Part shown: piece after piece, positions 49,178 to 61,400 of the stretch
How positions within the stretch are numbered: position 1 is the stretch's first letter
How the letters are laid out: every line of letters starts with the position of its first letter
Made by a program: the position numbers and the translations under genes
From: Bathymodiolus brooksi
Taxonomy: Eukaryota > Mollusca > Bivalvia > Mytilida > Modiolidae
Assembly: GCA_963680875.1 (NCBI GenBank)
Contig: OY804582.1
Coordinates: forward strand, 56,376,646-56,440,645
Reading direction: 5' to 3'
DNA: 64,000 nucleotides
Notes under the pieces: generated by a model
What the model saw: only the letters and a program-made list of their open reading frames with translations
What the model was told of the DNA's origin: nothing
Database searches by the model: none

Positions 49178-49898
49178 ACTTACAAAGCTGCTGTCTCCTT
49201 TGTCAAAGACAATCGCTAGGTTAAAACTTACAAAGCTGCTGTCTCCTCTGTCAAGGACAATCGCTAGGTTAAAACTTACAAAGCTGCTGTCTCCTCTGTC
49301 AAAGAAAATCGCTAGGTTAAAACTTACAAAGCTGCTTTCTCCTCTGTCAAAGACAATCGCTAGGTTAAAACTTACAAAGCTGCTCTCTCCTCTGTCAAAG
49401 ACAATCGCTAGGTTAAAACTTACAAAGCTGCTGTCTCCTCTGTCAAAGACAATCGCTAGGATAAAACTTGCAAAGCTGCTGTCTCCTCTGTCAAAGACAA
49501 TCGCTAGGTTAAAACTTACAAAGCTGCTGTCTCCTCTGTCAAAGACAATCGCTAGGCTAAAACTTACAAAACTGCTGTCTCCTCTGTCAAAGACAATCGC
49601 TAGGTTAAAACTTACAAAGCTGCTGTCTCCTCTGTCAAAGACAATCGCTAGGTTAAAACATACAAAGCTGATTTCTCCTCTCTCAAAGACAAACGCTAGG
49701 ATACAGCTTACAAAGCTGCTGTCTCCTCTGTCAAAGACAATCGCTAGGTTAAAACTTACAAAGCTGCTGTCTCCTCTGTCAAAGACAATCGCTAGGTTAA
49801 AACTTACAAAGCTGCTGTCTCCTCTGTCAAAGACAATCGCTAGGTTAAAACTTACAAAGCTGCTGTCTCCTCTGTTTAAGACAATCGCTAGGTTAAAA
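49178..49898. repeat. 1,008-bp higher-order repeat, copy 2 (partial)
   Basis: It carries a private AAGAAAATCGC near 49,303, GATACAGCTTAC at 49,701 and CTCTGTTTAAG at 49,871 in place of CTCTGTTAAAG. The last two are shared with 59,828 and 63,140, linking this copy to the right-hand HOR. Confidence 0.7.
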
Positions 49899-50204
49899 CT
49901 TACAAAGCTGCTGTATCCTCTGTCAAAAACAATCGCTAGGTTAAAACTTACAAAGCTGCTCTCTCCTCTGTCAAAGAAAATCGCTAGGTTAAAATTTACA
50001 AAGCTGCTGTCTCCTCTATCAAAGACAATCGCTAGTTTAAAACTTACAAAGCTGCTGTCTCTTCTGTCAAAGACAATCGCTAGGTTAAAACTTACAAAGC
50101 TGCTGTCTCCTCTGTCAAAGAAAATCGCTAGATTAAAACTTACAAAGCTGCTGTCTCCTCTGTCAAAGAAAATCGTTAGGTTAAAACTTACAAAGATGCT
50201 GTCT

Positions 50205-50210
50205 CCATGG
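50205..50210 (+). other. CCATGG landmark unit (first of five)
   Basis: A palindromic CCATGG made by variant changes in CCTCTG. It recurs at 55,196, 60,332, 62,588 and 63,644, always followed by CAATCACTAGG, where the single CpG has become CpA. The left end of the window has the related CCATGATC units. The series gives spacings of 4,991, 5,136, 2,256 and 1,056 bp, all whole monomers apart from the one lost A. Confidence 0.85.
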
Positions 50211-51652
50211 TCAAAGACAATCACTAGGTTAAAACTTACAAAGCTGCTGTCTCCTCTGCCAAAGTCAATCGCTAGGTTAAAACTTACAAAGCTGCTGTCT
50301 CCTCTGTCAAAGACAATCGCTAGGTTAAATTTTACAACGCTGCTCTCTCCTCTGTCAAAGACAATCGCTAGGTTAAAACTTACAAAGCTGCTCTCTCCTC
50401 TGTCAAAGACAATCGCTAGGTTAAAATTTACAAAGCTGCTGTCTCCTCTATCAAAGACAATCGCTAGGTTAAAACTTACAAAGCTGCTGTCTCTTCTGTC
50501 AAAGACAATCGCTAGGTTAAAACTTACAAAGCTGCTGTCTCCTCTGTCAAAGAAAATCGCTAGGTTAAAACTTACAAAGCTGCTGTCTCTTCTGTCAAAG
50601 ACAATCGCTAGGTTAAAACTTACAAAGCTGCTGTCTCCTCTGTCAAAGACAATCGCTAGGATAAAACTTACAAAGCTGCTGTCTCCTCTGTCAAAGAAAA
50701 TCGCTAGGTTAAAACTTACAAAGCTGCTGTCTCCTCTGTCAAAGACAATCGGTAGGCTAAAATTTACAAAGCTGCTGTCTCCTCTGTCAAAGACAATCGC
50801 TAGGTTAAAACTTACAAAGCTGCTGTCTCCTCTGTCAAAGACAATCGCTAGGATAAAATTTACAAAGCTGCTGTCTCCTCTGTCAAAGAAAATCGCTAGG
50901 TTAAAACTTACAAAGCTGCTGTCTCCTCTGTCAAAGACAATCGCTAGGATAAAACTTACAAAGCTGCTGTCACCTCTGTCAAAGACAATCGCTAGGTTAA
51001 AACTTACAAAGCTGCTGTCTCCTCCGTCAAAGACAATCGCTAGGATAAAACTTACAAAGCTGCTGTCTCCTCTGTCAAAGAAATTCGCTAGGTTAAAACT
51101 TACAAAGCTGCTGTCTCCTCTGTCAAAGACAATCGCTAGGATAAAACTTACAAAGCTGCTGTCATCTCTGTCAAAGACAATCGCTAGGTTAAAACTTACA
51201 AAGCTGCTGTCTCCTCTGTCAAGGACAATCGCTAGGTTAAAACTTACAAAGCTGCTGTCTCCTCTGTCAAAGACAATCGCTAGGATAAAACTTACAAAGC
51301 TGCTGTCATCTCTGTCAAAGACAATCGCTAGGTTAAAACTTACAAAGCTGCTGTCTCCTCTGTCAAAGACAATTGCTAGCTTAAAACTTACAAAGCTGAT
51401 GTCACCTCTGTCAAAGACAATCGCTAGGTTAAAACTTACAAAGCTGCTGTCTCCTCTGTGAAAGACAATCGCTAGGTTAAAACTTACAAAGCTGCTGTCT
51501 CTTCTGTCAAAGACAATCGCTAGGTTAAAACTTACAAAACTGCTGTCTCCTCTGTCAAAGACAATCGCTAGGTTAAAACTTACAAAACTGCTGTCTCCTC
51601 TGTCAAAGACAATCGCTAGGTTAAAACTTACAAAGCTGCTGTCTCCTCTGTC

Positions 51653-51660
51653 AAAAAAAA
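51653..51660 (+). other. A8 run in a 48-bp monomer (no length change)
   Basis: Matches the 1,265 and 7,217 units, including the following TCGTTAGG and the CCTTTGTCAAAG unit. It is absent from the corresponding place near 56,560, where two monomers are missing. Confidence 0.8.
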
Positions 51661-52486
51661 TCGTTAGGTTAAAACTTACAAAGCTGCTGTCTCCTTTGTC
51701 AAAGACAATCGCTAGGTTAAAACTTACAAAGCTGCTGTCTCCTCTGTCAAGGCCAATCGCTATGTTAAAACTTACAAAGCTGCTGTCTCCTCTGTCAAAG
51801 ACAATCGCTAGGTTAAAACTTACAAAGCTGCTCTCTCCTCTGGCAAAGACAATCGCTAGGTTAAAATTTACAAAGCTGCTGTCTCCTCTATCAAAGACAA
51901 TCGCTAGGTTAAAACTTACAAAGCTGCTGTCTCTTCTGTCAAAGACAATCGCTAGGTTAAAACTTACAAAGCTGCTGTCTCATCTGTCAAAGAAAATCGC
52001 TAGGTTAAAACTTACAAAGCTGCTGTCTCTTCTGTCAAAGACAATCGCTAGGTTAAAACTTACAAAGCTGCTGTCTCCTCTGTCAAAGAAAATCGCTGGG
52101 TTAAAACTTACAAAGCTGCTGTCTCCTCTGTCAAAGACAATCGCTAGGTTAAAACTTACAAAGCTGCTGTCTCCTCTGTCAAAGACAATCGGTAGGCTAA
52201 AACTTACAAAGCTGCTGTCTCCTCTGTCAAAGACAATCGCTAGGTTAAAACTTACAAAGCTGCTGTCTCCTCTGTCAAAGACAATCGCTAGGTTAAAACT
52301 TACAAAGCTGCTGTCTCCTCTGTCAAAGACAAACGCTAGGATAAAACTTACAAAGCTGCTGTCTCCTCTGTCAAAGACAATCGCTAGGTTAAAACTTACA
52401 AAGCTGCTGTCTCCTCTGTCAAAGACAATCGGTAGGCTAAAACTTACAAAGCTGCTGTCTCCTCTGTCAAAGACAATCGCTAGGTT

Positions 52487-52489
52487 AAA
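52487..52489 (+). other. A3 instead of A4, 47-bp monomer (-1 bp)
   Basis: GGTTAAAC in place of GGTTAAAAC. This is the last phase change; from here to 64,000 the 48-bp register is unbroken, which is why the minus-strand frame then stays open for more than 11 kb. Confidence 0.85.
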
Positions 52490-53164
52490 CTTACAAAGCT
52501 GCTGTCTCCTCTGTCAAAGACAATCGCTAGGATAAAACTTACAAAGCTGCTGTCTCCTCTGTCAAAGACAATCGCTAGGTTAAAACTTACAAAGCTGCTG
52601 TCTCCTCTGTCAAAGACAATCGCTAGGTTAAAACATACAAAGCTGATTTCTCCTCTCTCAAAGACAAACGCTAGGATACAACTTACAAAGCTGCTGTCTC
52701 CTCTGTCAAAGACAATCGCTAGGTTAAAACTTACAAAGCTGCTGTCTCCTCTGTCAAAGACAATCGCTAGGTTAAAACTTACAAAGCTGCTGTCTCCTCT
52801 GTCAAAGACAATCGCTAGGTTAAAACTTACAAAGCTGCTGTCTCCTCTGTTAAAGACAATCGCTAGGTTAAAACTTACAAAGCTGCTGTCTCCTCTGTCA
52901 AAGAAAATCGCTAGGTTAAAACTTACAAAGATGCTGTCTCCTCTGTCAAAGACAATTGCTAGGATAAAACTTACAAAGCTGCTGTCATCTCTGTCAAAGA
53001 CAATCGCTAGGTTAAAACTTACAAAGCTGCTGTCACCTCTGTCAAAGACAATCGCTAGGTTAAAACTTACAAAGCTGCTGTCTCCTCTGTGAAAGACAAT
53101 CGCTAGGTTAAAACTTACAAAGCTGCTGTTTCTTCTGTCAAAGACAATCGCTAGGTTAAAACTT
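52490..53164. repeat. Linking segment with partial cassette
   Basis: It matches pieces of 48.6-49.2 kb (GATTTCTCC at 52,644, CTCTGTTAAAG at 52,847, GTCATCTCTG at 52,983, TGTGAAAG at 53,088). The ATTGCTAGC unit is missing and an ATTGCTAGGAT unit is seen at 52,955 instead, so one monomer of the cassette was lost. Confidence 0.65.
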
Positions 53165-54028
53165 ACAAAGCTGCTGTCTCCTTTGTCAAAGACAATCGCT
53201 AGGTTAAAACTTACAAAGCTGCTGTCTCCTCTGTCAAGGACAATCGCTAGGTTAAAACTTACAAAGCTGCTGTCTCCTCTGTCAAAGACAATCGCTAGGT
53301 TAAAACTTACAAAGCTGCTTTCTCCTCTGTCAAAGACAATCGCTAGGTTAAAACTTACAAAGCTGCTCTCTCCTCTGTCAAAGACAATCGCTAGGTTAAA
53401 ACTTACAAAGCTGCTGTCTCCTCTGTCAAAGACAATCGCTAGGATAAAACTTGCAAAGCTGCTGTCTCCTCTGTCAAAGACAATCGCTAGGTTAAAACTT
53501 ACAAAGCTGCTGTCTCCTCTGTCAAAGACAATCGCTAGGTTAAAACTTACAAAGCTGCTGTCTCCTCTGTCAAAGACAATCGCTAGGTTAAAACTTACAA
53601 AGCTGCTGTCTCCTCTGTCAAAGACAATCGCTAGGTTAAAACTTACAAAGCTGCTGTCTCCTCTGTCAAAGACAATCGCTAGGTTAAAACTTACAAAGCT
53701 GCTGTCTCCTCTGTTAAAGACAATCGCTAGGTTAAAACTTACAAAGCTGCTGTATCCTCTGTCAAAAACAATCGCTAGGTTAAAACTTACAAAGCTGCTC
53801 TCTCCTCTGTCAAAGAAAATCGCTAGATTAAAATTTACAAAGCTGCTGTCTCCTCTATCAAAGACAATCGCTAGTTTAAAACTTACAAAGCTGCTATCTC
53901 TTCTGTCAAAGACAATCGCTAGGTTAAAACTTACAAAGCTGCTGTCCCCTCTGTCAAAGAAAATCGCTAGATTAAAACTTACAAAGCTGCTGTCTCCTCT
54001 GTCAAAGAAAATCGTTAGGTTAAAACTT
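53165..54028. repeat. 864-bp repeat, copy 1
   Basis: 18 monomers from one CCTTTGTCAAAG unit (53,180) to the next (54,044). It ends with units bearing GTATCC, CTATCAAAG, CTAGTTTAAAAC and CGTTAGG that usually precede CCATGG, but the CCATGG unit is replaced here by the start of the second copy. Confidence 0.7.
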
Positions 54029-54654
54029 ACAAAGATGCTGTCTCCTTTGTCAAAGACAATCGCTAGGTTAAAACTTACAAAGCTGCTGTCTCCTCTGTCA
54101 AGGACAATCGCTAGGTTAAAACTTACAAAGCTGCTGTCTCCTCTGTCAAAGACAATCGCTAGGTTAAAACTTACAAAGCTGCTTTCTCCTCTGTCAAAGA
54201 CAATCGCTAGGTTAAAACTTACAAAGCTGCTCTCTCCTCTGTCAAAGACAATCGCTAGGTTAAAACTTACAAAGCTGCTGTCTCTTCTGTCAAAGACAAT
54301 CGCTAGGATAAAACTTGCAAAGCTGCTGTCTCCTCTGTCAAAGACAATCGCTAGGTTAAAACTTACAAAGCTGCTGTCTCCTCTGTCAAAGACAATCGCT
54401 AGGCTAAAACTTACAAAACTGCTGTCTCCTCTGTCAAAGACAATCGCTAGGTTAAAACTTACAAAGCTGCTGTCTCCTCTGTCAAAGACAATCGCTAGGT
54501 TAAAACTTACAAAGCTGCTGTCTCCTCTGTCAAAGACAATCGCTAGGCTAAAACTTACAAAACTGCTGTCTCCTCTGTCAAAGACAATCGCTAGGTTAAA
54601 ACTTACAAAGCTGCTGTCTCCTCTGTCAAAGACAATCGCTAGGTTAAAACATAC
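54029..54654. repeat. 864-bp repeat, copy 2 (partial), with a 144-bp duplication
   Basis: The first ten or so units follow 53,165 onward. A three-monomer tandem duplication is visible: GGCTAAAACTTACAAAACTG occurs at 54,403 and again 144 bp later. This accounts for the offset of 4,847 on its left and 4,991 on its right relative to 49.2-49.7 kb. Confidence 0.7.
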
Positions 54655-57375
54655 AAAGCTGATTTCTCCTCTCTCAAAGACAAACGCTAGGATACAACTT
54701 ACAAAGCTGCTGTCTCCTCTGTCAAAGACAATCGCTAGGTTAAAACTTACAAAGCTGCTGTCTCCTCTGTCAAAGACAATCGCTAGGTTAAAACTTACAA
54801 AGCTGCTGTCTCCTCTGTCAAAGACAATCGCTAGGTTAAAACTTACAAAGCTGCTGTCTCCTCTGTTAAAGACAATCGCTAGGTTAAAACTTACAAAGCT
54901 GCTGTATCCTCTGTCAAAAACAATCGCTAGGTTAAAACTTACAAAGCTGCTCTCTCCTCTGTCAAAGAAAATCGCTAGATTAAAATTTACAAAGCTGCTC
55001 TCTCCTCTATCAAAGACAATCGCTAGTTTAAAACTTACAAAGCTGCTGTCTCTTCTGTCAAAGACAATCGCTAGGTTAAAACTTACAAAGTGGCTGTCTC
55101 CTCTGTCAAAGAAAATCGCTAGATTAAAACTTACAAAGCTGCTGTCTCCTCTGTCAAAGAAAATCGTTAGGTTAAAACTTACAAAGATGCTGTCTCCATG
55201 GTCAAAGACAATCACTAGGTTAAAACTTACAAAGCTGCTGTCTCCTCTGCCAAAGTCAATCGCTAGGTTAAAACTTACAAAGCTGCTGTCTCCTCTGTCA
55301 AAGACAATCGCTAGGTTAAATTTTACAACGCTGCTCTCTCCTCTGTCAAAGACAATCGCTAGGTTAAAACTTACAAAGCTGCCGTCTCCTCTGCCAAAGA
55401 CAATCGCTAGGTCAAAACTTACAAAGCTGCTGTCTCCTCTGTCAAAAACAATCGCTAGGTTAAAACTTACAAAGCTGCTCTCTCCTCTGTCAAAGACAAT
55501 CGCTAGGTTAAAATTTACAAAGCTGCTGTCTCCTCTGTCAAAGACAATCGCTAGGTTAAAACTTACAAAGCTGCTGTCTCTTCTGTCAAAGACAATCGCT
55601 AGGTTAAAACTTACAAAGCTGCTGTCTCCTCTGTCAAAGAAAATCGCTAGGTTAAAACTTACAAAGCTGCTGTCTCTTCTGTCAAAGACAATCGCTAGGT
55701 TAAAACTTACAAAGCTGCTGTCTCCTCTGTCAAAGACAATCGCTAGGATAAAACTTACAAAGCTGCTGTCTCCTCTGTCAAAGACAATCGCTAGGTTAAA
55801 ACTTACAAAGCTGCTGTCTCCTCTGTCAAAGACAATCGGTATGCTAAAACTTACAAAGCTGCTGTCTCCTCTGTCAAAGACAATCGCTAGGTTAAAACTT
55901 ACAAAGCTGCTGTCTCCTCTGTCAAAGACAATCGCTAGGATAAAACTTACAAAGCTGCTGTCACCTCTGTCAAAGACAATCGCTAGGTTAAAACTTACAA
56001 AGCTGCTGTCTCCTCCGTCAAAGACAATCGCTAGGATAAAACTTACAAAGCTGCTGTCTCCTCTGTCAAAGAAAATCGCTAGGTTAAAACTTACAAAGCT
56101 GCTGTCTCCTCTGTCAAAGACAATCGCTAGGATAAAACTTACAAAGCTGCTGTCATCTCTGTCAAAGACAATCGCTAGGTTAAAACTTACAAAGCTGCTG
56201 TCTCCTCTGTCAAGGACAATCGCTAGGTTAAAACTTACAAAGCTGCTGTCTCCTCTGTCAAAGACAATCGTTAGGATAAAACTTACAAAGCTGCTGTCAT
56301 CTCTGTCAAAGACAATCGCTAGGTTAAAACTTACAAAGCTGCTGTCTCCTCTGTCAAAGACAATTGCTAGCTTAAAACTTACAAAGCTGCTGTCACCTCT
56401 GTCAAAGACAATCGCTAGGTTAAAACTTACAAAGCTGCTGTCTCCTCTGTGAAAGACAATCGCTAGGTTAAAACTTACAAAGCTGCTGTCTCTTCTGTCA
56501 AAGACAATCGCTAGGTTAAAACTTACAAAACTGCTGTCTCCTCTGTCAAAGACAATCGCTAGGTTAAAACTTACAAAGCTGCTGTCTCCTTTGTCAAAGA
56601 CAATCGCTAGGTTAAAACTTACAAAGCTACTGTTTCCTCTGTCAAGGACAATCGCTATGTTAAAACTTACAAAGCTGCTGTCTCCTCTGTCAAAGACAAT
56701 CGCTAGGTTAAAACTTACAAAGCTGCTCTCTCCTCTGGCAAAGACAATCGCTAGGTTAAAATTTACAAAGCTGCTGTCTCCTCTATCAAAGACAATCGCT
56801 AGGTTAAAACTTACAAAGCTGCTGTCTCTTCTGTCAAAGACAATCGCTAGGTTAAAACTTACAAAGCTGCTGTCTCCTCTGTCAAAGAAAATCGCTAGGT
56901 TAAAACTTACAAAGCTGCTGTCTCTTCTGTCAAAGACAATCGCTAGGTTAAAACTTACAAAGCTGCTGTCTCTTCTGTCAAAGACAATCGCTAGGTTAAA
57001 ACTTACAAAGCTGCTGTCTCCTCTGTCAAAGAAAATCGCTAGGTTAAAACTTACAAAGCTGCTGTCTCCTCTGTCAAAGACAATCGCTAGGTTAAAACTT
57101 ACAAAGCTGCTGTCTCCTCTGTCAAAGACAATCGGTAGGCTAAAACTTACAAAGCTGCTGTCTCCTCTGTCAAAGACAATCGCTAGGTTAAAACTTACAA
57201 AGCTGCTGTCTCCTCTGTCAAAGACAATCGCTAGGTTAAAACTTACAAAGCTGCTGTCTCCTCTGTCAAAGACAAACGCTAGGATAAAACTTACAAAGCT
57301 GCTGTCTCCTCTGTCAAAGACAATCGCTAGGTTAATACTTACAAAGCTGCTGTCTCCTCTGTCAAAGACAATCGG
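54655..57375. repeat. 4,991-bp-offset duplication, copy 2
   Basis: Copy of 49,664-52,480 with CCATGG at 55,196 and ATTGCTAGC at 56,363. Compared with copy 1 it has extra GCCGTCTCCTCTGCC and GGTCAAAAC units (about 55,380-55,420), and it lacks others near 55,830-55,950. Confidence 0.7.
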
Positions 57376-58440
57376 TAGGCTAAAACTTACAAAGCTGCTG
57401 TCTCCTCTGTCAAAGACAATCGCTAGGTTAAAACTTACAAAGCTGCTGTCTCCTCTGTCAAAGACAATCGCTAGGTTAAAACATACAAAGCTGATTTCTC
57501 CTCTCTCAAAGACAAACGCTAGGATACAACTTACAAAGCTGCTGTCTCCTCTGTCAAAGACCATCGCTAGGTTAAAACTTACAAAGCTGCTGTCTCCTCT
57601 GTCAAAGACAATCGCTAGGTTAAAACTTACAAAGCTGCTGTCTCCTCTGTCAAAGACAATCGCTAGGTTAAAACTTACAAAGCTGCTGTCTCCTCTGTTA
57701 AAGACAATCGCTAGGTTAAAACTTACAAAGCTGCTGTATCCTCTGTCAAAAACAATCGCTAGGTTAAAACTTACAAAGCTCCTCTCTCCTCTGTCAAAGA
57801 AAATCGCTAGATTAAAATTTACAAAGCTGCTGTCTCCTCTATCAAAGACAATCGCTAGTTTAAAACTTACAAAGCTGCTGTCTCTTCTGTCAAAGACAAT
57901 CGCTAGGTTAAAACTTACAAAGTTGCTGTCTCCTCTGTCAAAGAAAATCGCTAGATTAAAACTTACAAAGCTGCTGTCTCTTCTGTCAAAGACAATAGCT
58001 AGGTTAAAACTTACAAAGCTGCTGTCTCCTCTGTCAAAGAAAATCGCTAGGTTAAAACTTACAAAGCTGCTGTCTCCTCTGTCAAAGACAATCGCTAGGT
58101 TAAAACTTACAAAGCTGCTGTCTCCTCTGTCAAAGACAATCGGTAGGCTAAAACTTACAAAGCTGCTGTCTCTTCTGTCAAAGACAATAGCTAGGTTAAA
58201 ACTTACAAAGCTCCTCTCTCCTCTGTCAAAGAAAATCGCTAGATTAAAATTTACAAAGCTGCTGTCTCCTCTATCAAAGACAATCGCTAGTTTAAAACTT
58301 ACAAAGCTGCTGTCTCTTCTGTCAAAGACAATCGCTAGGTTAAAACTTACAAAGTTGCTGTCTCCTCTGTCAAAGAAAATCGCTAGATTAAAACTTACAA
58401 AGCTGCTGTCTCCTCTGTCAAAGAAAATCGTTAGGTTAAA
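57376..58440. repeat. Junction segment before the 3,312-bp repeat
   Basis: It contains GATTTCTCC at 57,493 and the GTATCC / CTATCAAAG / AAGTTGCTG group. From about 57,960 the units match 61,470 onward at offset 3,504 (AATAGCTAGG at 57,995 versus 61,499). Confidence 0.65.
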
Positions 58441-61400
58441 ACTTACAAAGCTGCTGTCTCCTCTGTCAAAGACAAACGCTAGGATAAAACTTACAAAGCT
58501 GCTGTCTCCTCTGTCAAAGACAATCGCTAGGTTAATACTTACAAAGCTGCTGTCTCCTCTGTCAAAGACAATCGGTAGGCTAAAACTTACAAAGCTGCTG
58601 TCTCCTCTGTCAAAGACAATCGCTAGGTTAAAACTTACAAAGCTGCTGTCTCCTCTGTCAAAGACAATCGCTAGGATAAAACTTACAAAGCTGCTGTCTC
58701 CTCTGTCAAAGACAATCGCTAGGTTAAAACATACAAAGCTGATTTCTCCTCTCTCAAAGACAAACGCTAGGATACAACTTACAAAGCTGCTGTCTCCTCT
58801 GTCAAAGACAATCGCTAGGTTAAAACTTACAAAGCTGCTGTCTCCTCTGTCAAAGACAATCGCTAGGTTAAAACTTACAAAGCTGCTGTCTCCTCTGTCA
58901 AAGACAATCGCTAGGTTAAAACTTACAAAGCTGCTGTCTCCTCTGTTAAAGACAATCGCTAGGTTAAAACTTACAAAGCTGCTGTATCCTCTGTCAAAAA
59001 CAATCGCTAGGTTAAAACTTACAAAGCTCCTCTCTCCTCTGTCAAAGAAAATCGCTAGATTAAAATTTACAAAGCTGCTGTCTCCTCTATCAAAGACAAT
59101 CGCTAGTTTAAAACTTACAAAGCTGCTGTCTCTTCTGTCAAAGACAATCGCTAGGTTAAAACTTACAAAGTTGCTGTCTCCTCTGTCAAAGAAAATCGCT
59201 AGATTAAAACTTACAAAGCTGCTGTCTCCTCTGTCAAAGAAAATCGTTAGGTTAAAACTTACAAAGCTGCTGTCTCCTCTGTCAAAGACAAACGCTAGGA
59301 TAAAACTTACAAAGCTGCTGTCTCCTCTGTCAAAGACAATCGCTAGGTTAATACTTACAAAGCTGCTGTCTCCTCTGTCAAAGACAATCGGTAGGCTAAA
59401 TTTTACAACGCTGCTCTCTCCTCTGTCAAAGACAATCGCTAGGTTAAAACTTACAAAGCTGCCGTCTCCTCTGCCAAAGACAATCGCTAGGTCAAAACTT
59501 ACAAAGCTGCTGTCTCCTCTGTCAAAAACAATCGCTAGGTTAAAACTTACAAAGCTGCTCTCTCCTCTGTCAAAGACAATCGCTAGGTTAAAATTTACAA
59601 AGCTGCTGTCTCCTCTATCAAAGACAATCGCTAGGTTAAAACTTACAAAGCTGCTGTCTCTTCTGTCAAAGACAATCGCTAGGTTAAAACTTACAAAGCT
59701 GCTGTCTCCTCTGTCAAAGAAAATCGCTAGGTTAAAACTTACAAAGCTGCTGTCTCCTCTGTCAAAGACAATCGCTAGGTTAAAACATACAAAGCTGATT
59801 TCTCCTCTCTCAAAGACAAACGCTAGGATACAGCTTACAAAGCTGCTGTCTCCTCTGTCAAAGACAATCGCTAGGTTAAAACTTACAAAGCTGCTGTCTC
59901 CTCTGTCAAAGACAATCGCTAGGTTAAAACTTACAAAGCTGCTGTCTCCTCTGTCAAAGACAATCGCTAGGTTAAAACTTACAAAGCTGCTGTCTCCTCT
60001 GTTTAAGACAATCGCTAGGTTAAAACTTACAAAGCTGCTGTATCCTCTGTCAAAAACAATCGCTAGGTTAAAACTTACAAAGCTGCTCTCTCCTCTGTCA
60101 AAGAAAATCGCTAGGTTAAAATTTACAAAGCTGCTGTCTCCTCTATCAAAGACAATCGCTAGTTTAAAACTTACAAAGCTGCTGTCTCTTCTGTCAAAGA
60201 CAATCGCTAGGTTAAAACTTACAAAGCTGCTGTCTCCTCTGTCAAAGAAAATCGCTAGATTAAAACTTACAAAGCTGCTGTCTCCTCTGTCAAAGAAAAT
60301 CGTTAGGTTAAAACTTACAAAGATGCTGTCTCCATGGTCAAAGACAATCACTAGGTTAAAACTTACAAAGCTGCTGTCTCCTCTGCCAAAGTCAATCGCT
60401 AGGTTAAAACTTACAAAGCTGCTGTCTCCTCTGTCAAAGACAATCGCTAGGTTAAATTTTACAACGCTGCTCTCTCCTCTGTCAAAGACAATCGCTAGGT
60501 TAAAACTTACAAAGCTGCTCTCTCCTCTGTCAAAGACAATCGCTAGGTTAAAATTTACAAAGCTGCTGTCTCCTCTATCAAAGACAATCGCTAGGTTAAA
60601 ACTTACAAAGCTGCTGTCTCTTCTGTCAAAGACAATCGCTAGGTTAAAACTTACAAAGCTGCTGTCTCCTCTGTCAAAGAAAATCGCTAGGTTAAAACTT
60701 ACAAAGCTGCTGTCTCTTCTGTCAAAGACAATCGCTAGGTTAAAACTTACAAAGCTGCTGTCTCCTCTGTCAAAGACAATCGCTAGGATAAAACTTACAA
60801 AGCTGCTGTCTCCTCTGTCAAAGAAAATCGCTAGGTTAAAACTTACAAAGCTGCTGTCTCCTCTGTCAAAGACAATCGGTAGGCTAAAATTTACAAAGCT
60901 GCTGTCTCCTCTGTCAAAGACAATCGCTAGGTTAAAACTTACAAAGCTGCTGTCTCCTCTGTCAAAGACAATCGCTAGGATAAAATTTACAAAGCTGCTG
61001 TCTCCTCTGTCAAAGAAAATCGCTAGGTTAAAACTTACAAAGCTGCTGTCTCCTCTGTCAAAGACAATCGCTAGGATAAAACTTACAAAGCTGCTGTCAC
61101 CTCTGTCAAAGACAATCGCTAGGTTAAAACTTACAAAGCTGCTGTCTCCTCCGTCAAAGACAATCGCTAGGATAAAACTTACAAAGCTGCTGTCTCCTCT
61201 GTCAAAGACAATCGCTAGGTTAAAACTTACAAAGCTGCTGTATCCTCTGTCAAAAACAATCGCTAGGTTAAAACTTACAAAGCTCCTCTCTCCTCTGTCA
61301 AAGAAAATCGCTAGATTAAAATTTACAAAGCTGCTGTCTCCTCTATCAAAGACAATCGCTAGTTTAAAACTTACAAAGCTGCTGTCTCTTCTGTCAAAGA

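Larger units (their letters stand above)
49664..52480. repeat. 4,991-bp-offset duplication, copy 1
   Basis: GATTTCTCC at 49,670, CCATGG at 50,205, CCAAAGTCAATC near 50,260, TTTTACAACG near 50,331 and ATTGCTAGC at 51,372 recur 4,991 bp downstream (104 monomers minus the A lost at 52,487). Beyond about 51,560 the offset drops to 4,895, two monomers fewer, shown by CTATGTTAAAAC at 51,760 and CTCTGGCAAAG at 51,839. Confidence 0.75.

Noticed and set aside
47612..50224. 870-codon minus-strand reading frame beginning at CCATGG
   Set aside because: The ATG comes from the CCATGG monomer variant. The rest is the 16-residue repeat with no end domain; same explanation as the other frames.
53183..56452. 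1,089-codon plus-strand reading frame and many shorter ones such as 7,260-8,993 and 45,684-47,525
   Set aside because: Starts are TTG or variant ATG codons inside monomers, and most ends are the TGA of the TGTGAAAG cassette unit. No gene structure is present.
12841..60332. The 107-monomer length shared by the 5.1-kb duplication and by the CCATGG spacing 55,196 to 60,332
   Set aside because: The two regions carry different marker orders, and in the second the match stops within about 200 bp, so the equal length appears to be coincidence.
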